A stretch of DNA of 64,000 nucleotides. Origin: Polytrichum commune. Taxonomy: Eukaryota > Streptophyta > Polytrichopsida > Polytrichales > Polytrichaceae. The stretch covers positions 12,648,001 through 12,712,000 of the forward strand of contig OX485809.1 of NCBI GenBank assembly GCA_950295325.1, in the 5' to 3' direction. Below, piece after piece: positions 46,396 through 55,961 of the stretch (positions within the stretch are counted from its first letter, which is position 1; each line of letters opens with the position of its first letter). The notes beneath the pieces were generated by a model. The model was not told the origin of the DNA and did no database searches. It was given only the letters and a program-made list of their open reading frames with translations. A program made the translations under genes and the position numbers.

Positions 46396-47211
46396 TGAGG
46401 ACATCAATGTCCTTTAGTGGGGGAGAGACGCTAGTAGCACACTTAGCTTCGAGGCTAATTGCTCCACAACATGAACTTGTTCTTTGGCTTGAGGGAATAA
46501 AGTCCAAACTTTAGTGGTGCAAAGTGAAAAGTATGAGATGAGGTCCTAGTCTTGTACTTGTGCTTGGTTAATGGAAGAGGGGGAATAGATATGCCAAACT
46601 AGGTTGGGTAAGCCGAGTAATTGGGGGCCATGGCTTGGAGGGGCCTTGGATAAAACCAAGAAACTTCTTAGTTGTGGGCTTGTCCGGGCGGGGACAAGGT
46701 GATGGCGCGTGCTCATAAAAGTGCTACCCGCGAGCTAACGAGAGTTGGCGCATGGGAGTCATGAACCCATGTCTCGAAAGAGCAAAGTGGGAACCGAGTC
46801 GGGCGGGACTTGGCATCACCCCCGTGCGATCGAGGCGTGGCTTAACAATGGAAAGCCATCTCGGAGTTGCAACCGAGACAACTTAGTGGAAGCGTTGAGG
46901 TCTCGCCTAGATGTGTCACGTTAGGCTAGTGGAGCCTAACGGGGGAGGCCCCAAAGGAGGGGCAACCCAAGTGAGTCCCAAAGTAGGTGGGTCTAGTGTA
47001 GGTTAGGTCCTTGGAGGAGAGAGATCCAAGGTCACTAACGGACCACCTAGGAACGACACCTTTGGGACTATGCCAAATTTGAAGATGCATTGTGGGGGTC
47101 GCGCCCTAAGGTAAACACAATGCCGCACCATAGAGGATGGCAACTTGAGAATTGGTGTGCCGACTACGAGTATAGTCGATGAGGGCATCGACTCCGTTTG
47201 GTGGGGGTGAG
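46396..47211 (+). other. Untranslated 3' part of the chromovirus with polypurine tract
   Basis: No frame is meaningful. The last bases before the 3' LTR, GGTGGGGGTGAG at 47200-47211, are a good polypurine tract, the primer for second-strand synthesis. This fixes the LTR start at 47212. Confidence 0.7.
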
Positions 47212-48208
47212 TGTCGCGCACCTCTCCATGAGGAGTGGCCGAAACACCATGGGCACAAGGGGGACCCCGGAGTGACACCCGGGACTTGTGGCGCCGTTGG
47301 TGAGAGGGCCCAAGTGATCCTAGTGTGGGTGAGGGCCCCGGGCGTTGGGAACGCCTCCCACCCACGAAGATTAGGAGGCACAAGGGTAAGGCCATGAGCA
47401 ATGCGTAGCTCATGGCGTGGTGATTCTAGAAAGCTCAAGAACACCTCAATCGGAGGTGTGAGCTAGGAGTTATGGCCATTTGAGTGGGGCGCTGTCCCGG
47501 GACAGCGCCCTGGTACAGCAGTGCCTGGGAGTGATTCCCGGGACTGCCAAGGTTCAAACAGGCATAACTTCCTCAAGACTTGCTCAAATGGAGCAAGTGA
47601 GGAGTCCATCGGCATCTACGTGAAGCGTAGATGAACATGGAGTGGTTGGTTGTTATGATCTGACATCATACAAGGAAGTTATGATGGTCTGAAGCTGCTG
47701 GGGGGGTTCTAGGCCCAGCAGCTAAAGGAAAATGTCCACTTGGCCCCAACTCTTGGTAGAGAGACAAGAGGTTGGTTGACGGTGGGGTAGGGGCCCCGCG
47801 TGAAGTCCTAGAGGCTTATATGGGTGAGGTGGTGTGGCCTCACCCACCCGAGGCCGAACGGCACGGCCTCCATTGGCATTGGCCTAATGTGAGGCCATAG
47901 TTGCCTAGTATGGTTCGGGTTGTTGTAGTGTTGCTCCGGCAACGCGATGATCAACATAAGATTGGACTTCCATGGATGGAAGTCCACATCTAAGGATTGG
48001 TTACCGATTAAAGGGGTTGGTTACCGATTGAAGGGGTGAGTCCCGAAAGCAAAGTAGGAGGGTTGGTTCCCCTCCTATGAACTATAAGGTCCGGGGTGAG
48101 AGGAGCTAACCATTAGCATGGCGGTATGCGAAGGGTTAGGCACTCGTAACCTTTGCTAGAATTGAAAATTGGCAAGATGGTCAAGGGGGGCTAGCAAGGG
48201 TTGCGACA
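47212..48208 (+). mobile_element. 3' LTR of the chromovirus
   Basis: The 997-base LTR begins TGTCGCGCACC and ends GGGTTGCGACA. It differs from the 5' LTR by scattered substitutions and a short tandem duplication near 47999-48040 (TTACCGATT repeated). It contains several palindromes: a perfect 22-base one at 47488-47509 (half-site GGCGCTGTCCC), ATCTACG/CGTAGAT near 47616 and ATGAGC/GCTCAT near 47394. Confidence 0.9.
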
Positions 48209-48928
48209 ATCTACCTGCCCTCGCTGAGAGGTTTGAGTCAACACTTTAAGCCTCGGGTCTGTGGGAAATTCCAATTGCCGCGAAAAAACTTGAAAGCTTC
48301 CCACTGATGGGCTGTGTGCATTCGAATGTGTTCGACGGTTGTCATTTGTCGACAATGACCGCGAGGTTCGGCCTACATTTGCAGTCACCAAAAAGAGTCA
48401 TAAGGTAAGCATTTTGTGAACTACTGAGATGAAAGCGGTGAAATATAATCCTACTTGGATTAACACAAACTGAAATGCGAGGAAACCTCATTATAGAACA
48501 TCCACTCCTAGAGAAAACTATACAAACCAACTTGCATTGTTTGGACATCCAGCAAAACTGTATGAACATATATGCGCCTCCACCCATGCACTATGAATCC
48601 AAGGAACTTGGGATGCATTACAGTGAGGAATTCTACGTGTTGTAGAACTACAATGTACAAGTATGACCTCATACTGAATGATAATGACCAAACCTGAACA
48701 TCTCCATTGCACAGTGACTCTTCTATAGTACACTACAACACACATGACCTTTTGTTCAGGTAACCTTGACTTAGAAGCATCTTTGTAAGCCTACAGTGAC
48801 AATGGAGTAGGCTCTATGGACCTCTCTTACCCATATGATCAGTGGACAGTATAAGTTTCTCAAATACTCCCTAAACCCTAAACTACTCCCAAACCTTTAA
48901 ACCCATTCACTGCACACCCTAAGCCTTG
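48209..48928. other. Interval between the chromovirus and the RING gene
   Basis: Only small overlapping frames are seen. It would hold the 3' untranslated part of the minus-strand RING gene. Nothing specific is recognised. Confidence 0.35.
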
Positions 48929-50533
48929 TCAAACAATTCCGACACCTCCACCTGGAACGATAAATCTCACAAACCCTATACTTAAGCATACACGAAGCAC
49001 TACAAGTCCTTGTAGTGCATGAATCTTACCTTGGAAGGATGTGCCCACATTTGCAGACTTGCACAAGTCCCATGATTCTACCGGGGGCTCCACCCTGTCT
49101 CCCTGAGGCTTTGGAATCCCAGCCATAACCCACCAGTCTTCATGAGGCTCCAGGTTGCAACCCTCAAACATACACTTTGACTCTCTTGAAAAATGAGTAT
49201 ATGCACACCAAGTATGGTAAGCATGGCAGCATGACGACAGCCTGCAGTCCCACGCAGGCTCGAATCCTCTTGTGCAAAACGGACAAGCAACAATTTCTAG
49301 CCCTACAACCAGTACATTTATAGTATCACAATCTACATACAAAAATGGCAGGGGGGATGGGTGTAGGGCTGGGCGGTGATAGCTGGTCTTCATGGTTATC
49401 AGTTGCTCACTGAGAGCAACTCTATGCAACTTCCATAGGGAGAGTTTCTTCACTGCATTGCTCCACAATGCTTCTGCGTCCTTGCTACGCACAGCAGCCA
49501 CCTCCTCATCCACGCTCCCTGATCCAAACGAATCCTGGAACTGCTCAATAAACCCTTGTTGAGCCTCCACTTTCCTCACGACGTCCATGAGCTCCACCGA
49601 AGCAGCATCGACGTCACCTTCATTCCTTGCCTCAGCACTCTTCAGTGCCGCCAATTTCCCCGCACACTGCTTTCGTTCTTCCTGCAATGTTGCCAACTTC
49701 GACAACGAATTGTTGAGAAGTGTTTGCCCATACTGCACTTGCGAAGACACCCTCACTAGCTCCATCCTCGCAGCATCCTTTTCTGTAGACAGGCGGCTAA
49801 CAAGCGCCTGCAATGTGGGGGTTTCTCGTTATAAAAGGAGTAGATACTCTTGCCACTGCCCAATCGCCATTTGTCGGACGTCTACATGCGACCCTAACAC
49901 AGTGGCAGGTGGGGTCTGAAACACAGTTGCGGCCTTTGATCCTGGTTGGCATGCAATGGCGCCCTCATCCTCTTGCTCATCGCCGCTCACCTCCACCACG
50001 ACATTTTTGCCAACTTTGGTGGCGTCCTTCTCCTGGTTAATCCTCCGCAGTTGATCGCGGCAAGTCCACTCGGCATGGACGCACCAGTTGACTGCTTTCT
50101 TGCCCTTCTTGTTCTCGTATACGAGACCCTTAGCTTCTGCAAGGTTAATCAACCTGGTATTCGGCACTTGAGTCCGTTGATGAGTGATCATCCATAGCCG
50201 TTCTACCCTCTTCACAAACTCCGTATCCTCTGAATATGAGTAACTGTAGCCATTAGTGCCCACCCTTGGACCAAACACCGCATCGACTTCAACTTCCTCC
50301 AAATGCACTCCAAATTTCAATCGCTTTGGCGGTATCCCTTGGTTGTTCAAACCATACGCCTTCTCAAACGCTCCTCGTGAAACTGGATCTACCCTGTTCC
50401 AACAAAGAGAGGGTGGTTCTGCATACAATGGTTCGACCCAGGAAAGCGATGGAGCTCCTTCCACCTTTACTTTCTTCCTCTTCCCTAAACCAATCTCACC
50501 ACTACCTAAGCTTAAACCCTCCGTAATACTCAT
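48929..50533 (-). pseudogene. Coiled-coil / RING-H2-like protein gene with one in-frame TAA
   Basis: From ATG at 50533 the minus strand stays in one frame to TGA at 48929 (535 codons), except for a TAA at 49831-49829 (codon 235). Residues 1-230 hold a basic KRKKVKVE stretch and a region with WCVHAEWTCRDQLRRINQEK. After the TAA comes a heptad-rich coiled coil (SLSKLATLQEERKQCAGKLA). Near 49290-49160 a zinc-binding module reads CPFCTRGFEP, SCCHAYHTWC and KCMFEGC. Its C-x2-C...C-x-H-x2-H-x2-C part has RING-H2 spacing, though the last pair is C-x4-C. A ubiquitin-ligase role is possible by analogy only. No intron that removes the TAA while keeping frame was found. A strong donor (AAGGTAAGA) at about 49030 may end an exon, so the C-terminus is uncertain. 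Confidence 0.6.
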
Positions 50534-51969
50534 TGCAAAAACCCAGCTAAGCTTACTACAGTAGAAGCTCCGAAACTACTGCCGTAGAAGGCATGCGCAC
50601 TTGAGTTGCTACGTGGTCAAAGTACTAAGTTAAACTTGGCATCTCCACAGAGCTCCCGCGTCACGTTGCAAGCAGCCACGAAAACACCGGGTTGCAGCAG
50701 CTTGAGCCAGACCCCGCGGGAACACGCGCCACCCTCGTCCTTGCAATCTCAGCCGCAGATCTGCTGCCCACGGACGTCCCCGATGCAGTTGCACCCTCCT
50801 CCGAATACCCTAAACCCTACAGTCCCGCCAACGCGCCGGCTGCAGCCACGTAGCAGGTGGGTTTGAACTACAGTAGTCCCATAAACCAGACCAATTCTAG
50901 CTGTAAACTCACGCTCGGGCATTGAAGGTTGCCCAACCCCCCAATTAATTACACTAATCCCTCGTAGGTGTATGAACATCCATTAACTCATACATGGTCG
51001 TCCGTGAGCCACCCAACCATGCATCTACCCTATGACACGTTTGGGAAACGAGAAAAATGTCGTATTATCGAGGTGTCACATATTCAATAATATGACAAAT
51101 TGGACCTGGTTGTCACAATAACGAGGTTCTTCATAAAAACACACTTGAGATATTTTTCCATATGTAAAAATGAGTATTCTTTCAAATGTATTACAAATAT
51201 GCAAATTCTCCTCACTAAACCTATGTGGACTTGAAGGAATCAATAGTCCGCTGATGTTGCCACTTCAAGTTAGCAACATATATCTTATTGAGCTTCTCTA
51301 TTATGCCCTGCAATTTCATCAGATTTGCGGGAGTGAAGTCTAATGAATTGTCCATAAAAAATGTAGCTAATAGCGGACGACACTTGTATGTGAGCGTAGA
51401 GCGTAGAGCGGAGAGCGGAGATTTGGAGAGCGGAGAGCGTAGAGGAAATAAAAATAGTAAACTTGTCAGACTAAAATTAGGATATTTCAAAATAGCCAAG
51501 AATATACCAAGAATATTCTAGAATATGACCCAAAAAAAATTGGACCTATTTCCGTGGGATGTATAGGTCATAAAATAAAATAAAAACCCTGAATTTGAAA
51601 TGGTCTCATTAAGTTTGGAAACCGTGAGGTGGTTGAATTATTAAAACCAAGGATGACTACAAGAAAAAATCAATGAAAATGAAGTTTTTGAGATTGGTAT
51701 AATTGAATAATGAGTCAATCAAAATACAAAGGAATCAAAATAATAAATTTGCTTCGACCGGGTCCACCTCCCTCGCAATCATCTAAGAAGTATGCAAAAC
51801 GGAAATAGAGTTGATAGACATAGGAAGCATTGTAATACAAAATTTTGAAGCAAATAAAAATAATCATTGAGATTATACCTTTATTATATCAATCAATTAT
51901 TGCTTCACAAGAGGTCCAGAAATGGACACATATATCATAGCCCAATGTATTGCTAGGCTGAGAGGAATT
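50534..51969. other. Interval between the RING and MULE genes
   Basis: The GC-rich part 50580-50870 has a plus-strand frame without a recognisable domain and probably includes the RING gene promoter. Around 51395-51445 a heptamer (GAGCGTA or GAGCGGA) repeats about seven times. AT-rich DNA follows to the end of the MULE gene. I see no terminal inverted repeat of the MULE here. Confidence 0.4.
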
Positions 51970-54900
51970 CTAAGAAGTAGACTTTGTCAAAAGACCCCCT
52001 TCGAGGATGAGTTTGACCTCATTGAAACTAAATGTCGGGGCGTGAATGAACAAATTCACTTCTGCATCCAAATTAGAAACCTTGATGAAAATGTAATACA
52101 AATGCTTACAATTCAGATAAGAATTTCGTTTGCGGCTATACTTGGAAATCATATCCAAGAAGTATGCGCAGTTGCACTCTGGAAGAGAACTGACTGTCAC
52201 TTGGTAGATCGGTGGTTGGGGCTCTGATTTGGACTGCAGTGTGATAATGCAACCAAATCCCGGTTGAGGGATCATAGTTAACTTCAGAACGGTACCATGC
52301 ATAGCTTCAGCAGAGGCCACCATCTGCCTCTGCTTTGCCGAAGGTGCGCTGCTGGATCGCCGAACAAGCTTGGACAATCTTGTCGGAGGGATCATGTCGG
52401 GGTTTTCTGGAACACGGATTCCAGACATATCCAGCGGGGGAGCAGAGTTGGTGAAGAGTTGAGTCGGTGTGATGTGCTCCTTTGGTGGGAGTTGAAAACA
52501 TGCGTTATCAAGGGCGAAGATCTCCGAGCGGGTGAGGTTGGTACCAATCTTCACGGGCCAGATTGGGGGAATAAGAGGCTTCTGGTCATCATCAGAGAAC
52601 GGCATGACCCATTTTCGACGAGGGCCCTTCACGCAACGCTCAATGTCGTCTGGGCAAAAGACAAAGTCCGTGCGCTTCATAGATTGGGGTTTGTAATGAT
52701 GCCACATACCGGTGTAGGTCGGCGCAGGGACGTTCTTATTATTAGTGACGATTCTTGCGGTGCACTTCTTCTTCGTGCCCGCATGATTAGCCCAACAAGA
52801 CTTCCCAGACGTATAGGGTATGCGGGCAATATGCCAAAGAGAGACGTCTACTTTGGTTTCTTGCACGGCAGTGACACGCTGGAAACCAAGTCCTGCAGGT
52901 GAAGGCACTTGAACCTCTTGTACAGAGGGGGAAGACTCCTCAATGATAGTGGGTAGTGTTTCTGGTTGAGATCGAGTGACACGCTTACCGGGGGGAGGGC
53001 GAGAGAAGTTCACGGTATCGGGGCGGTGGGTCTCGCCATCATCACCAATTGGAGTGTCTGGTCTTCGCTTCTGCGAACCAAACACCTCGGCGCCCTCAAG
53101 GTGTGGATCGCGAGTGCAAAATTCTTCCCCACCGGACATGTCAAGCAAGACCTTCTGCAACACTGTGGGGTCGCCAGTACGCTGAGCTCGACGTTGAGCA
53201 CCCCTGAGCTTTAGTTCTTCTTTGCTTGGACCATCTCCGCCAATTCCACCTTTAAGGAACTGGTAGTATGCAACAACTTGTAAGAAGGCGCGAATGTAGT
53301 CGTCAACCGTAGCCACGTATAGATCTCCACCCTTGTTGCCGGAGGCTTGAAGCCACTTGTTGTGGACGGACTCCGCAAGATTGCACGACGGCATCTCGGC
53401 CAATTGGTCTTGGGTTAAAACCTTTTCCTGATTGGAGAAATCAAGTATTAATATAAATGTACAGAGAGAGGAAATCGAATCCAAGAAAAACCAATAATGA
53501 ATTATGAAGGAGATGTACCAGTTCCATGAAACCACCCCATTGAAGGTAGCGGAAGTGCCAAAAAGCAAGCCAGAGCTGAAGATGCTTGAGACCGTCCTCA
53601 CTTGTACAATTCGATGACGCCCACCAAGCCTTGATAGCTAGGTACCTAGTCTCAGCCTCTTCCATAGATGACGCATTTCGATATTGAAGGCAAAGATGTC
53701 TATGTTGGTCTTGTAACTCATGCTTTATATACGATTTCGTATGTTTTTCGAGTGATTGTTTCCAATGGAAAAAACAAGTGCGCTCACGACCCTCCATTGG
53801 AACTTTGGGATCCCCTGAACCGTACACAATGCGAACAGCGTTCCAATTGGCTTGGGCACTGTCCGCCATGAAGCCTATAAAGTTTGGATGTGGGATACCG
53901 TGTCGGGCCATGACGTGGTTGAGGTTCTGCCAGAAGAGAACTTGGGCATCCTTATCCTCCGATTGGAAATCACAACATGAAATGGTCATGACCCGTTGAT
54001 AAGTCCCATCGTACACATGAGCGGCCATGGTGGTCCACCCTTTGACCCGCTTCACGTGATCGGATATCATCCACGCGTTCTCCAGGTCCCCACCCGGTTG
54101 CATCCGACGAACCAAATCCACTCCACTTCCAGGACCAACCTCCGACATCTTGAAGACGAACACCTTGTCTGTATCGTCACCTTGTCCTAGGAATTGGTTC
54201 CGTTGGACGTAGGCCCAATTGCTAACACCTCGGAGCTTTGCGATGCCATCCATAACACCAAACCTCCGCAAATATTTGAAAGAGGTAACCTTAGAGCAAA
54301 GGTTTGGGGAATTCAACTCTCTACAGCTCTCAAAAACAGGTTCAAGCTCTTTTAAAGAGAAGAGACGGTGTGTGTCATTATCGCCAGAAAGGAGAAACTC
54401 ACCAACAATGTCCTTGGTAGCTTCAAGGACGATCTTGCTGTGGGTGGCTTGAGGCGTACGTTCAATGTGCTCCTCAAGAAGTGCATTGATACGCTTCCGA
54501 CTGTCTCTGCAGTCTCCAACCTTCACTGGATGTTGATGAGAACCGAGATGAATGCAGGCTCTTTGGGATGACTCCTTCCCATGGACGTAGAAGATTTTGG
54601 CCTCGCATAGTGCAATGCATTTGGGAGGCTCTTTACAGATCCTGCAGACAAGAGTAGATCCGGATGGCACAATGCCAGAGAGAGGGAAAGGATCTTTAGT
54701 GAAACCTTCAAATTCTGTGTCATTGACCTTAGAGGTACGATGGGCGCGTTGAAGGTAATCACAACTCAGGTTTTGGCATTGGAGATGGCCAACACAGGTA
54801 GAGGAACGAAATGCAAGGCCAACGTCGTTTGTAATGTTGGTGGTTTGAGTCTTAGTCCAAACATGGCCATCATATTGCTTGTCCATGCCGTCCAACGACT

Positions 54901-55642
54901 TGGCCCTGGTTTGAGATGAAGAGACTTCTGCTGCAGGGAGGACAAATAATTGGGTGCCATCGAAACGAGGGGGAAGGTGATTAACTTCTTGGATTTTGAT
55001 TTTATCGTAATCTATTTTCTTGAGGACGTTCTTACTACCGGGCATAGAGCCAAGATGACGAAGACATTGAACAATAGTTTGAGGAGGTTTAGATGTAGGG
55101 ACCGAAGGAGTTGAAGGGACAGAGCTAGATGGAGAAGGCGTTACGTAGGATGCAAAGGGAAACAAATGAGGGAAATCATGGACAGCAGCCTTATGCACTG
55201 GTACATCTTCACTCGAAGAATCAGACAAGTCTATAACGTTGTCTACACCAGGCTCGGTCTTGACGCTTATTACCGGGGGTGTGCTAAAGGCAACAGTGGA
55301 TGATCGAAGAGGAGGAAGGATTTCTGTTGACACTCCCATCTGAGAATCTGGCCAGCCACAAACCCTATACTTTCCCGCGCCAAGCTCCCACACTACATTG
55401 CCATTGTCAGTTACCTTGGAGGTCTCATGGAAGGTATGAACGAGCAATCCAGTATCAGGATGGTAGATCTCACGCTCTACCCATATTGTACTAGCTTTCA
55501 AAGAGAACCTAATGCTAAGATGAAGCTCCGAGACAACAACAATACCTTGTGCACCAATGGGGAATATAATAGGGACCCCAATGCCATGTGAACGAAGTTC
55601 GGCCATCTCAGAGACGGGAGGAAGAATTGAGGTGGAAGCCAT
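51970..55642 (-). CDS. MULE-type (Mutator-like) transposase, two exons, intact
   Basis: Exon 1 runs 55642-53519 and exon 2 53427-51970. The intron is 91 bases (donor GTACAT, acceptor CAATCAG), phases agree, and 1,193 residues follow without a stop. The start is the first ATG of the frame. Residues 127-146 contain VKTEP and VIDLSDSSSED, which look like a SUMO site and a SUMO-interacting motif. Residues 283-380 are a cysteine/histidine-rich domain (CQNLSCDYL, CRICKEPPKCIALC, IHLGSHQHPV), perhaps of the WRKY-GCM1 or FLYWCH type. The MULE core shows VYDGTY (D545), FMADSAQANWNA (D594) and CFFHW (623-627). A SWIM finger (CNC...NCKH) lies at 1126-1149. The order DNA-binding, MULE, SWIM is classical for Mutator transposases and the FAR1-type proteins derived from them. 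Whether this copy is mobile or domesticated is open. Confidence 0.85.
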
Positions 55643-55961
55643 GAAGGCAGAGAAAGCAAACGTGAAGGAACAAAGATGCAAAGATGCATAGAGAAGGAGA
55701 ATGGTGATGACGATGAAGTTATAAACAAATACGCATGAATATCAGGAAGGAGACAAAACTGTCAGGCATCCTAAAAAAAGATACCCCTAATTACAAAGAT
55801 GGTTGTCAGATAGTAAAGCGCGCCTCCCATCGGGAGGTATTGCAATTATATACTGAGAAGAATGCGATTGCTCACTTTCTTTCCAATGTGTGAGTTTGAT
55901 GTGGTGAGGTTGTGGAAAGGAAATAGAGCGAATAGGTCTGAATTGCGGGAGGGTTGAACAC
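55643..55961. promoter_or_regulatory. Shared divergent promoter region
   Basis: Only 319 bases separate the start codons of the MULE transposase (minus) and the ParB/methyltransferase-like gene (plus), so both promoters must lie here or overlap the genes. TTATATAC at about 55847 could be a TATA element for the plus-strand gene, and CCTCCCATCGGGAGG at about 55824 is a near-palindrome. Joint control is an inference. Confidence 0.5.

Noticed and set aside
50606-50866. 86-residue plus-strand frame upstream of the RING gene
   Set aside because: Proline- and serine-rich by composition, no ATG context or domain, and within the likely promoter of the opposite gene.
50980-51060. Possible terminal repeat CATCTACCCTATG facing the phrase at 63795-63830
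   Set aside because: The inverse of the right-hand phrase (CATCTACACCCTATCTGCCGG) is only partly similar, and no target duplication was seen, so it does not define ends for a 13-kb element.
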